From positions 496,001-560,000 of the forward strand of contig NZ_NSKD01000001.1 in NCBI RefSeq assembly GCF_002286965.1: 64,000 nt of DNA, written 5' to 3'. The stretch comes from Halovibrio salipaludis. Lineage in GTDB: Bacteria; Pseudomonadota; Gammaproteobacteria; Pseudomonadales; Oleiphilaceae. Under the pieces are notes generated by a model that had not been told where the DNA came from, did no database searches, and saw nothing but the letters and a program-made list of their open reading frames with translations. Shown here piece after piece: positions 39,031 through 48,092 of the stretch. Numbering within the stretch: position 1 is the first letter of the stretch; each line of letters opens with the position of its first letter. Both the position numbers and the translations under genes were made by a program.

Positions 39031-41685
39031 TCAGGTTGTCAGTATCATCCGCAATCCCTCCAGCTCCACGCCGGCCCGGTCTATGGCCGCAGTGCCCTGT
39101 TCGCGCTGGGCTTCCAGGGCCTCGATCTCGCGGTTCTTCAGTTCATCACTGGTGGCCTGCAGTTCCCTGAGCGCCTCGATTTCCGCATTGTAATGGGCCT
39201 CCAGCGCCTGCCGGGCGTCGGCGATGGTTTCCGGGAGGCCGGCCTCGGCCTTCTCGCGGATGGCGGGCAGCAGGGCCTCGATGTCGTCGCGCAGGCGCGG
39301 CAGGATCTGCTGGGCGTCCTTGCGTTTGATGCGGCCACCGATCTGGTTGAGCTTGTCGTGGGTGAGCATGGTGCTCAGGTCGCGGCCGTCACTGGTCAGC
39401 AGCATCCGGCCCGGGGCCAGTGGCAGGAAGCGGCCTACAGGTACGGAGCGTGGTGCCGCGGTGGTGACGCGGTAGAGCGCCTCCAGCATCAGGGTGCCCG
39501 GCTGTACGCCCTTGAGCTCCAGGGTGATGAGGGCGGCGTTGCCGAGCTCTGAATCGGTCACCATGTTCATGGCATCGCGCACCATGGGGTGCTCCCAGCT
39601 CATGAAGGCCAGGTCCTCCCGGGCCAGCGCCACATCCCGCTCCAGAGTGAAGCTGAGGCCGTCGTCCGGCAGGTGCGGGAAGTGCTCGGTTTTCATATGG
39701 TCCGTGGGCCTGACGGTCCACTGTTCCTTGCCGGTTTCCTCGTGGTCGATGCCGTACTGGTCCAGCAGCTGGGTAAGGTAGGCGGCAAGATCGTCCGGCG
39801 CCTCGGTTTCCCGGATGGTGCTGATGCTGGCGTCGGCGGCTGCCTGTTCGTCCCGGGTGAGGGAGGCGATCAGGCGGCGCTCTTCCTGCAGGCTTTCCTC
39901 CTGGGCTTCACGTGCCTGGCGCGTGGCTTCCAGGAGCCCGTCCAGCGGCGCTTCCGGGTCATTGAGGGCGGCGTCGAGCTGTTCCGCAACCTCGTGTTGG
40001 ACCGCCACGCCCGTGGGGCAGTAGGCCTGGAGGGCATTGAGGCCCTGCTGGTACCACTGGAAGAGAACCTGCTGGGCCGAGCCGGCGATGTAGGGCACAT
40101 GGATGTGGATGCGCTCCCCCTGGCCGATGCGGTCAAGCCGGCCGATGCGCTGCTCCAGCAGGTCCGGGTTCCGGGGCAGATCGAACAGCACCAGGTGGCG
40201 GGCGAACTGGAAGTTGCGCCCCTCGCTGCCGATCTCGGAGCAGATCAGTGCCTGGGCACCCTGCTCGTCGTCCGCGAACCAGGCGGCGGCGCGGTCGCGC
40301 TCGATGATGCTCAGGCGTTCATGGAAGGCGGCGCTTCGGATGCCGGCACGCAGCTGCAGGAAATGCTCCAGCGTCTCGGCGGTATCCGCATGGGCACAGA
40401 TGACTAGGACTTTTTCGTTGCGGTTGGCCTTGAGCATCTGCTGGAGCCAGGCGACACGGGGGTCTCCGGCGAGCCAGGTCTCGCTGTCCAGAGCCGTTTC
40501 CGGGAAGAGGCCAGCGGGGCCGGCCAGCTGCGCCTGTTCCGCGTAGTCCGGGTCTGCCTCCAGGGGCGCGGGTTCCACAACGCGTTCCGGGAAGCCACCC
40601 ACGTCCTCGCGGGTATGGCGGAACAGCACCCGGTGCTGCTCGGGAAGGCCACCGTGTTCGCGCACCGTCTGCTGGAAGGCCGCGTAGTCGGTGAAGCGCG
40701 CGGGGTCGATCAGGCGCAGCCGAGCGAAGTGACTGTCCAGGCCCACCTGTTCAGGGGTGGCGGTTAACAGCAGCGCGCCCGGAATGCGCCCGGCGAGCCG
40801 TTCCACGGCCTGGTAGCCGGCATCGGCGCCCTCCGGCGTCCAGTGCAGGTGATGGGCCTCGTCCACCACCAGCAGGTCCCAGCCCGCTTCCTCCGCGGCG
40901 GCCAGGTTGGCCTCGCTGTCACTGAGCAGTGACAGCGGGCAGAGCACGAACTGTTCGTTCTCGAAGGGGTTGCCTTCCTCGGCCTCCAGGCGTTCCTGGT
41001 TGAAGAGCGCGAAATGCAGGTTGAAACGCCGGCGCATCTCCACGAACCACTGGGTCAGCAGCGCGTCCGGCACCACCACCAGCAGCCGTTCGGCCTGGCC
41101 GGTGATGACCTGTCGGTGGAGGATGAGGCCGGCTTCGATCGTCTTGCCCAGGCCGGCCTCGTCCGCCAGCAGGAGCCGCGGATGGGGACGGCGTGCGGCC
41201 TGCTCCGCGATCGCCACCTGGTGCGGCAGCAACTGGGTCCGGGTGCCGATGAGCCCGCGTGCCGGCGAAGCCTGTAGTCGCGCCTGGTGCTGCAGGGTGG
41301 CGTAGCGCAGCTGGAAGTCGCCGTTGCGGTCGAACTGGCCGCAGAACAGGCGCTGCTCCGGGTGCACGAAACGGGCATGGGGGCTGAGCATGACCTCGGT
41401 AAGGGTGACCGGCTCGCCGGACTCGTCCTCGCATTCGTAGGTAAAGAGCCCCTCGGAATCCTCCACTTCGCGCACGGTCAGTGCGCGCTCATGGCGGTCC
41501 CTCAGGGTCTCACCCACGCGGTAGCGCACCCGGGCGAGCGGGGCGTTGTCCATGGCGTAGGTGCGTTCTTCCTCGGCGGCGGGAAAGGCAATGGTAACGC
41601 GGCGGCCGCTGACGTCGGTGATCAGGCCGAGGCCGAGATCGGATTCGGTCTGGCTGACCCAGCGCTGGCCCACTGTGAAGGTCAT
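39031..41685 (-). CDS. rapA: RNA polymerase-associated protein RapA (SWI2/SNF2 ATPase)
   Basis: RapA recycles RNA polymerase. ATG 41685 (MTFTVGQRWVSQTESDLGLG) aligns with E. coli RapA, with GGAG upstream; the longer open frame is not supported. Tandem Tudor-like N-terminal domains are followed by the helicase with Walker A DEAGLGKTIEAG, DEAH box VVDEAHHLHW, LLLTATPEQ and motif VI QRIGRLDRIGQ. At 884 residues it is about 80 shorter than E. coli RapA; most of the loss lies between FARLRLIDPARFTDY and HRVLFRHTRED, where E. coli has a long insert. All helicase motifs remain. Confidence 0.95.
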   Translation of the reverse strand: MTFTVGQRWVSQTESDLGLGLITDVSGRRVTIAFPAAEEERTYAMDNAPLARVRYRVGETLRDRHERALTVREVEDSEGLFTYECEDESGEPVTLTEVMLSPHARFVHPEQRLFCGQFDRNGDFQLRYATLQHQARLQASPARGLIGTRTQLLPHQVAIAEQAARRPHPRLLLADEAGLGKTIEAGLILHRQVITGQAERLLVVVPDALLTQWFVEMRRRFNLHFALFNQERLEAEEGNPFENEQFVLCPLSLLSDSEANLAAAEEAGWDLLVVDEAHHLHWTPEGADAGYQAVERLAGRIPGALLLTATPEQVGLDSHFARLRLIDPARFTDYAAFQQTVREHGGLPEQHRVLFRHTREDVGGFPERVVEPAPLEADPDYAEQAQLAGPAGLFPETALDSETWLAGDPRVAWLQQMLKANRNEKVLVICAHADTAETLEHFLQLRAGIRSAAFHERLSIIERDRAAAWFADDEQGAQALICSEIGSEGRNFQFARHLVLFDLPRNPDLLEQRIGRLDRIGQGERIHIHVPYIAGSAQQVLFQWYQQGLNALQAYCPTGVAVQHEVAEQLDAALNDPEAPLDGLLEATRQAREAQEESLQEERRLIASLTRDEQAAADASISTIRETEAPDDLAAYLTQLLDQYGIDHEETGKEQWTVRPTDHMKTEHFPHLPDDGLSFTLERDVALAREDLAFMSWEHPMVRDAMNMVTDSELGNAALITLELKGVQPGTLMLEALYRVTTAAPRSVPVGRFLPLAPGRMLLTSDGRDLSTMLTHDKLNQIGGRIKRKDAQQILPRLRDDIEALLPAIREKAEAGLPETIADARQALEAHYNAEIEALRELQATSDELKNREIEALEAQREQGTAAIDRAGVELEGLRMILTT

Positions 41686-41841
41686 GGAGGCTCCGGACTG
41701 GCTGTTTCGGGAGCGCAAACGTAGCGGCTGTGTCGGCTTATTGCAATGCGTGATTGGCCGGGGGTACCGGGCCCGGCTAGAATGCCGGCAGCAGCCCTTC
41801 ACAGGAGCCGGATTTGGCAGCCAGCAACACGGACACCCGTT

Positions 41842-43284
41842 ATGCCTGAGGCGGACAGCAGCATCCTGGCCGCCCTGTTCGCGGTTTTCTACGTGAGCCT
41901 GGCCATTGCGGCCTCCGGGCACGCCATTCTCAAAAAGGAAGACAGCCGCGCGGCGGTGGCCTGGGTGGGTGTTATCTGGCTGGCGCCGCTGATGGGGTCG
42001 CTCCTCTACCTGATGTTCGGCATCAACCGCATCCGGCGCCGGGCGGCCGAGCTGCGCGGCGAGATGCCCAGGGTGGACCAGGGCTCGGCGGTGCGTGCCT
42101 ATGTCCCCGAAGACATGGGCCGGGAGCTGCCCCGGGAGATGCAGGCGCTGGCCCGCCTGGCCGACCGGGTCTCACGCCAGCCCCTGCTCACCGGCAACCG
42201 TCTCACACCGCTGAGTAACGGAGACAAGGCCTATCCCCGCATGCTCGAGGCCATTGCCAGCGCCCGCCAGAGCATCACCCTGAGCACCTACATTTTCAGT
42301 AACGATGCCGTGGGCCGGGATTTCGCCCGCAGCCTGGGGCAGGCCGTGCGCCGGGGCGTGAGCGTGCGGGTGCTGGTGGATGCGGTGGGGCTGCGCTACT
42401 CCATTCCCTCGATCATCCGGCATCTGCGCCGTGAGCGGGTGCCCTATGCCCGCTTCATGCCTACGCGCACCCCCCTGGCCATGCCCTTCATGAATCTGCG
42501 CAACCACCGCAAGCTGCTGGTGGTGGACGGCCTACTGGGGTTCAGCGGGGGTATGAATATCGCCGCTGGCAACTGTGTGGAGAGCCAGCCGCGCCATCCC
42601 ATCCGGGATCTGCATTTCGCCATTGAGGGGCCGGTGGTGGCGGAGCTGCAGACGGTTTTCGCCGAGGACTGGGACTTTGCCTGTCGCGAGCGACTCAACG
42701 GCGAGCGCTGGTTCCCCAAGCCCTATGCCCCGGGCTCCACCCTCAGCCGCGTGATTCCGGACGGGCCGGATGAGAACCTGGATACCCTGCGTCAGGTCAT
42801 TGTCGGGGCCCTTTCGGTGGCGCGGCGCCATGTGCGGGTCATGACGCCCTATTTCCTGCCGGACGCCACCGTTCAGGACGCGCTCAAGACGGCGGCGCTG
42901 CGCGGCGCCACCGTGGATGTGGTGCTGCCGTTGCGCAACAACCTGCCGATGGTGGACTGGGCCTGCCGGGGGCAGCTCGAGGACCTGCTCCAGTGGGGCG
43001 TGCGGGTCTGGTACAGCCCGGGCGATTTCGATCACAGCAAGCTGTTCACGGTGGACGGGCGCTGGAGCATGGTCGGTTCCGCCAACTGGGATCCGCGCAG
43101 CCTGCGCCTGAACTTTGAGTGCAACCTGGAATGCTACGACGCGCGCCTGGCCCGCTCGCTGGAACGGATGGTCGATCAGGTAACGGCCCGGGCCGAGCCC
43201 CTGGAGCTGGCTGAGCTGCGCAATGCCTGGTTGCCGGTGCGCCTGCGGAACGGCATTGCGAAGCTGATGTCGCCCTATCTGTAA
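41842..43284 (+). CDS. Cardiolipin synthase (PLD family)
   Basis: A 480-residue inner-membrane enzyme making cardiolipin from phosphatidylglycerol. ATG 41842 (MPEADSSILAALFAVFY) starts just before two transmembrane helices (VFYVSLAIAASGHAIL; AVAWVGVIWLAPLMGSLLYLMFG). Both HKD motifs are intact: HRKLLVVD followed by GFSGGMNI, and HSKLFTVD followed by GSANWDPRSLRLNFE. This is the ClsA-type layout. The upstream end of the frame without similarity was discarded. Confidence 0.93.
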   Translation: MPEADSSILAALFAVFYVSLAIAASGHAILKKEDSRAAVAWVGVIWLAPLMGSLLYLMFGINRIRRRAAELRGEMPRVDQGSAVRAYVPEDMGRELPREMQALARLADRVSRQPLLTGNRLTPLSNGDKAYPRMLEAIASARQSITLSTYIFSNDAVGRDFARSLGQAVRRGVSVRVLVDAVGLRYSIPSIIRHLRRERVPYARFMPTRTPLAMPFMNLRNHRKLLVVDGLLGFSGGMNIAAGNCVESQPRHPIRDLHFAIEGPVVAELQTVFAEDWDFACRERLNGERWFPKPYAPGSTLSRVIPDGPDENLDTLRQVIVGALSVARRHVRVMTPYFLPDATVQDALKTAALRGATVDVVLPLRNNLPMVDWACRGQLEDLLQWGVRVWYSPGDFDHSKLFTVDGRWSMVGSANWDPRSLRLNFECNLECYDARLARSLERMVDQVTARAEPLELAELRNAWLPVRLRNGIAKLMSPYL

Positions 43285-43386
43285 AAGTGTTAATGAAATC
43301 GTGTCTTCCAGACGTGAAACATCCCCCGGAGTCGCGTTATGCTCGCGGGCTCATACATCATTAACACCATAACCGGAGTGTTCCCT

Positions 43387-43866
43387 ATGAAGACCTTCCG
43401 ACTCCTCGCCGCCGGCCTTGCCATGGCGTTTGCCTTCACCGCCGGCGCCCAGCAGATGGGTCAGCAGGGTGGTGACCAGGTGGATCAGCTGGCCCGCATG
43501 ATCGATCTCACTGATGAGCAGCAGGAAGAGATCCGTGGCATCCTGGATGAGATGCAGGGTGATATTCAGGATACCCAGAAGCAGATCCAGGAACTGCAGC
43601 AGAAGCTGGACGGCCGCGTTGGCCCGGACTATGACGAGCAGGCCATCCGCGAGGATGCCGAGAAGCTGGGCAATCTCACCGGTGAGATGACGGCGGAAAG
43701 CATCCTGCTCCAGTCCCGCGTGGAATCGGTATTCACCGAAGAGCAGCGCGAAGAGCTGGAAAAGCAGATGAAGAAGCAGCGCCAGCAGATGCAGCAGATG
43801 CAACAGCAGATGCAGCAGCAGCGTGGTCAGGGCCAAGGGCAAGGCCAGGGTCAGGGCCAGCAGTAA
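43387..43866 (+). CDS. Spy/CpxP-like periplasmic protein, Gln/Met-rich
   Basis: A 159-residue exported protein. ATG 43387 with CGGAG upstream begins a signal peptide (MKTFRLLAAGLAMAFAFTAGA). The mature region has LTDEQQEEIRGILDEM and FTEEQREELEKQMKKQ, the two helix motifs of LTXXQ-type Spy/CpxP proteins, and ends in a Gln/Met/Gly-rich tail (QQMQQ repeats, then GQ repeats). Spy is an envelope-stress chaperone and CpxP an inhibitor of CpxA. The tail might bind metals through Met but no test is possible here. Confidence 0.75.
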   Translation: MKTFRLLAAGLAMAFAFTAGAQQMGQQGGDQVDQLARMIDLTDEQQEEIRGILDEMQGDIQDTQKQIQELQQKLDGRVGPDYDEQAIREDAEKLGNLTGEMTAESILLQSRVESVFTEEQREELEKQMKKQRQQMQQMQQQMQQQRGQGQGQGQGQGQQ

Positions 43867-43889
43867 GCCGGACCCGCGTGATGCGCACG

Positions 43890-43923
43890 GGTGTTTCCCG
43901 GTCGGTACCGGCCGGGAAACACC
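43890..43923. terminator. Inverted repeat between convergent genes, possible terminator
   Basis: GGTGTTTCCCGG (43890-43901) pairs perfectly with CCGGGAAACACC (43912-43923). No T-run follows on either strand, so it may be a Rho-dependent or processing element rather than an intrinsic terminator. Confidence 0.5.
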
Positions 43924-43925
43924 TG

Positions 43926-44393
43926 TCAGAACATGCCCGCATCCAGCCCTGCTGCCACGTAAAGGCCCAGCTCCTCACACTGGGTTATGAATTCCTCCCG
44001 GAATTCCCCATGGCACAGCAGTGGCTCCTGTACAGCCCGCCAGCGCAGCCCGGTGGTGATGCTGTCGATGGCCTTCAGCGTCCCCGTACCGTCCTTCCCC
44101 GCCCGCACGAAACTGGCAAAAGGCAGGGCCTGTGTCTGTTCCAGGCAGGGGTAATAGATCCGATCAAAAAAATCTTTTAGCGCCCCACTCATATATCCTA
44201 GATTCTCGGTGGTCCCGAGAATGATGGCGTCCGCCGCGAGTACATCGTCCGGACCCGCTTCCAGGGGCGGTATGTGCCGAGCCTCGACGTTTTCGATATC
44301 CTCATGACGAGCGCCCTGCAGTACGGCCTCGGCCATGCGGGATGTATTGGGCGACGGGGTGTGGGCGACGATCAAAAGCTGCCTGGCAGTCAC
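43926..44393 (-). CDS. Flavodoxin-fold NAD(P)H-dependent reductase family protein
   Basis: A 155-residue flavodoxin-like protein. The FMN phosphate loop is near the N-terminus (LLIVAHTPSPNTSRMAEA) and the isoalloxazine region reads ILGTTENLGYMSGALKDFFDRIYYP. It is convergent with the Spy-like gene and divergent from hemH with an 89-bp gap. Substrate unknown. Confidence 0.85.
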   Translation of the reverse strand: MTARQLLIVAHTPSPNTSRMAEAVLQGARHEDIENVEARHIPPLEAGPDDVLAADAIILGTTENLGYMSGALKDFFDRIYYPCLEQTQALPFASFVRAGKDGTGTLKAIDSITTGLRWRAVQEPLLCHGEFREEFITQCEELGLYVAAGLDAGMF

Positions 44394-44482
44394 TGGGCCA
44401 CCTCCTGCGGGGAACCAGTCCTTATGGTGGTGCGTATGAGACTCAAGTCAATCCATTCCAGCGCAACGGGGAATCCAAACCT

Positions 44483-45577
44483 ATGAAATACCGTGGCATG
44501 AGTGAGCACTTCACCCACGACCAGCCGGCCAGGGTGGGCGTGCTCATCACCAACCTGGGCACGCCGGATGAACCCACCACGCCGGCGCTGCGCCGCTATC
44601 TGGACCAGTTCCTCTCGGATCCCCGCGTGATCGAGCTGCCGCGGCTTCTCTGGTGGGTGATCCTGCACGGCATTGTGCTGCGCACCCGCCCGAAGAAATC
44701 CGCCGAGGGCTATCGCAGCGTCTGGAGCGAGGACGGATCACCGTTGCTGGTTCATACCCGTGGCCAGGCCGAGGGGCTGAAGCAGCGCCTGCAGTTCCGC
44801 TACGGGCAGAACATCGAGGTGGCCTACGCCATGCGCTACGGCAACCCGTCGATCGAATCCGCGATTGAGGATCTGCAGCGCCGGGGCGTGCGCCAGCTCC
44901 TGGTTCTGCCGATGTACCCGCAGTACTCCGCTTCCACCACCGGGTCCACCTTCGATGCGCTGTCGCAGGACTTCCGGCAGCGGCGCTGGCTGCCGGATCT
45001 GCGCTTCATCAGCCACTACCACGACTTCGAACCCTACATCGAGGCCGTGGCGCGCAAGATCGAACGCTACTGGGAAGACAATGGCCGGCCGGACATGCTG
45101 GTGCTCTCGTACCATGGCGTGCCCAAACGCTACCTGCTCAACGGCGACCCCTACCACTGTGAATGCCACAAGACCACGCGGCTTCTGGCCAGGCGCCTGG
45201 GGCTGCGCGAGGGTGAGTACATGACCACCTTCCAGTCCCGCTTCGGCAACGAGGAGTGGCTCCAGCCCTATACGGACGAAACCATGAAGTCATTGCCCGG
45301 CCAGGGCGTGAAGCGGGTGCATGTGGTCTGTCCCGGTTTCTCATCGGACTGTCTGGAGACCATCGAGGAGATTGATGAGGAGAACCGTGAGTACTTCATG
45401 GAGGCCGGAGGGGAGGACTTCCACTACATTCCGGCGTTGAACTCGGACGAGGATCACATCGACATGATCACCACCCTGGTGGAGAAACATCTGCAGGGCT
45501 GGACCCTTCCCGAGAACAACCCGGAGGAGCTGGCGGCCAGCCGCGAGCGCGCCGAGGCACTCGGGGCCGACCAGTAG
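44483..45577 (+). CDS. hemH: Ferrochelatase
   Basis: A 364-residue enzyme inserting Fe2+ into protoporphyrin IX. ATG 44483 (MKYRGMSEHFTHDQPARVGV) has GGGGA upstream; the upstream open frame overlaps the flavodoxin gene. Catalytic residues are visible: His in LVLSYHGVPKRY, Glu in CPGFSSDCLETIEEI, and NLGTPDEP near the N-terminus. CHCECHKT-type cysteines (YHCECHKTT) match gammaproteobacterial enzymes. Confidence 0.96.
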   Translation: MKYRGMSEHFTHDQPARVGVLITNLGTPDEPTTPALRRYLDQFLSDPRVIELPRLLWWVILHGIVLRTRPKKSAEGYRSVWSEDGSPLLVHTRGQAEGLKQRLQFRYGQNIEVAYAMRYGNPSIESAIEDLQRRGVRQLLVLPMYPQYSASTTGSTFDALSQDFRQRRWLPDLRFISHYHDFEPYIEAVARKIERYWEDNGRPDMLVLSYHGVPKRYLLNGDPYHCECHKTTRLLARRLGLREGEYMTTFQSRFGNEEWLQPYTDETMKSLPGQGVKRVHVVCPGFSSDCLETIEEIDEENREYFMEAGGEDFHYIPALNSDEDHIDMITTLVEKHLQGWTLPENNPEELAASRERAEALGADQ

Positions 45578-45583
45578 GGCGGG

Positions 45584-47533
45584 TCAGGCGTCGACCAGAT
45601 CGAAGCGGATCTGGCGGCGCTCCTCATCCACCTCTTTGAAGCGCACCGTCACCACCTGGTCCAGCCGGAAGCGGCGCTGGTCGCTGGCAATGGTGTGAGT
45701 GACCGGGTCGAAGCTGAACTTCTCGGGCAGATCCCGTGAAGCCACAAAGCCCACCAGACCGGTCTCATCCAGCTTCACCTGGAAGCCGCCGGCGTTGACC
45801 TGGACGATGGTGCCCTGGTGCGCCTCGTCCCCCAGGCTGGGGGCGAACTGGCACTTGAGACTGTGCTCCATCTCGTTGACCGCCTGGCGCAGCTGCCACT
45901 GGGATTCCTGCAGGGCCTTGAGCACGGACTCATCCCACTCGGGTTTGCCGGCCAGACCCAGGTGATGCCGGATCAGCCGGTGCACGAAGTAGTCGCTGTA
46001 CTTGCGCAGGGGCGAGGTCATGGTGGTGTAGAGCGAAAGCCCCATGCCCTGGTGGGGCGCCGCCTGGGTGGCCATTTCGGCGCGTTCGAGCTGGCGCATG
46101 ACGATGGCCTTCACCGGCAGCTCCGTCTCCAGTGCCGAGGCCCGGCGTACCAGGCTGGTAAAGCCCTCCGGTGTGGTCGGGTCAACGTCCAGAAGCTCCG
46201 GGCAGTGCTGTTCCAGCAGCTGGCGGATGTTGTCCGCCTTTTCCTCACGCACGCCGGCATGGGTGATGAAGAGTCCATCGCCGCTGCGCTGCTGCAGGAA
46301 GTCCGCCGCACAGCGGTTGGCGGCGATCATGCATTCCTCGATCAGCCGGTGGGCGCTGGTCTGGTAGGCCTTCTGGATGCTGCGGATCTTGCGGTTCTCG
46401 TCCAGCCGGATGCGGTAGTCCGGGCGCTCCTCGTTGACCAGGGCGTTGGCCTCGCGCCACTGGCGCAGGGCCTGGCCCACGGATTTCAGCTGGTTCAGGC
46501 TCTCCAGGGTGGTGTCGTCCAGCGCCTGGATCTCTTCGTCAGTCCGACCCTCAAACAGGGCTGCCACGCTTTCATACGCCAGCTTGGCGCGGGAGCGGAT
46601 GGTGGCGGCGTACAGCTGGTAATCGCCCATGTTGCCTTCGGCGTCCAGCCGGAGGTCACAGACCAGTGCCAGCCGGTCCCTGCCCGCCATGAGCGAGCCC
46701 AGGTCCTGGCTGATGGCCGAGGGCAGCATGGCCCGGGGCTGGCCGGGGAAGTAGGCGGAGCTGGCACGCAGCCGCGCTTCCTGTTCCGTGGCGCCGTCCT
46801 CCGGAAGCAGCGCTGCCGGGTCCGCAATGGCGATGCACAGGCGCCAGCCCCCTTCCGGGCGTGCCTGGGCCATGACGGCGTCGTCCATGTCCTGGGTGCT
46901 GGGGGCGTCGATGGTGACGAAGGGCAGATCCGTCAGATCCTCACGCCCGGATGTGGCCTGTTCAATGGCCGCCTCCGAGAGTGTGGCGACCTCTTCGTTC
47001 ACCGCCTCGGGCCATTCGTCACGCAGCTGGTACTTGGCCATGGCGTAGCCGCGCTCGATGCCCGGGTCCGACTCGTTACCGATGACACTCAACACCTCGG
47101 CCTGGGCGTTGCCGCTGCTGAAGGGGTGGCGTGTGACCCGGGCGTGGACGAAGTCGCCGTTCTTCGCCTCGTTACGCTGTTTCGGGGGCACGAAGAACCA
47201 CCGGCTCAGACCGTTGATGTCCGGCGCCACAAAGTGGCCCTTGCCCCGGACCACGTACTGGCCGATGAAGGTATCCAGAACCCGCTCATCGACGCTCTCA
47301 AGCTCCCCTGCCTGCTTGCCGCCGTTGCCCTGGGTGATCTGGATCTGGACGCGGTCGCCCAGCAGTACCTTCTGGGCTTCATCCTTGGGCAGATAGATGT
47401 CGCGGCCGTCATCCAGGGTGACGAAACCGAAGCGTCCGGTGACGCGCTTGATGGTGCCTGCAAACAGCTCCTTGTCGGCCTGGATGTCAGTACGGAGCTG
47501 CTTGAGCTGGTTCAGGGCGTCGCTGTTCAGCAT
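45584..47533 (-). CDS. rnb: Exoribonuclease II
   Basis: A 649-residue 3'-to-5' exoribonuclease, matching E. coli RNase II in length (644). It has N-terminal cold-shock domains, the RNB catalytic domain with FVTIDAPSTQDMDDAV (metal-ligand aspartates), RPDYRI, the TSPLRKYSDYFVHRLI block, and a C-terminal S1 domain ending DLVDA. It is RNase II rather than RNase R, because it lacks the long basic C-terminal tail and N-terminal helix-turn-helix. Convergent with hemH, 6 bp apart. Confidence 0.92.
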   Translation of the reverse strand: MLNSDALNQLKQLRTDIQADKELFAGTIKRVTGRFGFVTLDDGRDIYLPKDEAQKVLLGDRVQIQITQGNGGKQAGELESVDERVLDTFIGQYVVRGKGHFVAPDINGLSRWFFVPPKQRNEAKNGDFVHARVTRHPFSSGNAQAEVLSVIGNESDPGIERGYAMAKYQLRDEWPEAVNEEVATLSEAAIEQATSGREDLTDLPFVTIDAPSTQDMDDAVMAQARPEGGWRLCIAIADPAALLPEDGATEQEARLRASSAYFPGQPRAMLPSAISQDLGSLMAGRDRLALVCDLRLDAEGNMGDYQLYAATIRSRAKLAYESVAALFEGRTDEEIQALDDTTLESLNQLKSVGQALRQWREANALVNEERPDYRIRLDENRKIRSIQKAYQTSAHRLIEECMIAANRCAADFLQQRSGDGLFITHAGVREEKADNIRQLLEQHCPELLDVDPTTPEGFTSLVRRASALETELPVKAIVMRQLERAEMATQAAPHQGMGLSLYTTMTSPLRKYSDYFVHRLIRHHLGLAGKPEWDESVLKALQESQWQLRQAVNEMEHSLKCQFAPSLGDEAHQGTIVQVNAGGFQVKLDETGLVGFVASRDLPEKFSFDPVTHTIASDQRRFRLDQVVTVRFKEVDEERRQIRFDLVDA

Positions 47534-47562
47534 TGAGAGAATAACCTGTCAGTATTGCGGAG

Positions 47563-48087
47563 TCAGAGGCTGGTCTGGGCGGGGTAGTGTTCAAAGACTT
47601 CCTGCTCGCCGTTGTCCCGGAAAAGAATCACATCGAAAGCGTCCCGGCCACGGCCTTCCACTTCCATGCCCGGTGAGCCCACCGGCATACGCGGCACGCT
47701 GAGGCCCGCGGCTTCGGGTTGCTCCCGCAGAAGACGCTTCACGTCGGAGGCGGGGACATGGCCCTCGATGAGGTAGCCGCCGATGAAGGCGGTGTGGCAG
47801 CTCGCCAGTGAGCGCGGCAGCCCGGCTTCCTGCTTGACGCGGTTGATGTTGCTGACTTCCCGCTTTTCAGCCTGGAAACCGGCGTCGCGCATGTGAGTGA
47901 TCCAGTCACCGCAGCAGCCGCAGGTGGGCGAGGCGAAGACGGTGAGGGTCTGCTCCGGGGCGGCGTTGTCGTTCGCCTTCTCCGCCGTGGCGGTTTCCTC
48001 CCGGTTGCCGGAAACCAGCTGGGTGGCGCCAAGGGCGACGGCGGCGATGGCGGCCAGGCTCAGTACGGTGATGATCAGGCGGCGCAT
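47563..48087 (-). CDS. DUF411 metal-binding protein, membrane-anchored
   Basis: A 174-residue protein with an N-terminal hydrophobic anchor or signal (MRRLIITVLSLAAIAAVALGATQ) and the DUF411 hallmark SPTCGCCGDW, a CGCC metal-binding motif, plus SCHTAFIGGYLIEGHVPASDV and VPRMPVGSPGME. DUF411 proteins occur with copper-resistance genes, but no such genes are adjacent here. It lies 5 bp downstream of the GGDEF-EAL gene on the same strand and may be co-transcribed with it. Confidence 0.85.
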   Translation of the reverse strand: MRRLIITVLSLAAIAAVALGATQLVSGNREETATAEKANDNAAPEQTLTVFASPTCGCCGDWITHMRDAGFQAEKREVSNINRVKQEAGLPRSLASCHTAFIGGYLIEGHVPASDVKRLLREQPEAAGLSVPRMPVGSPGMEVEGRGRDAFDVILFRDNGEQEVFEHYPAQTSL

Positions 48088-48092
48088 GACGG

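Noticed and set aside
43270-43300. CpxR box upstream of the Spy-like gene
   Set aside because: Only one GTAAA half-site is present and the second half does not match at proper spacing.
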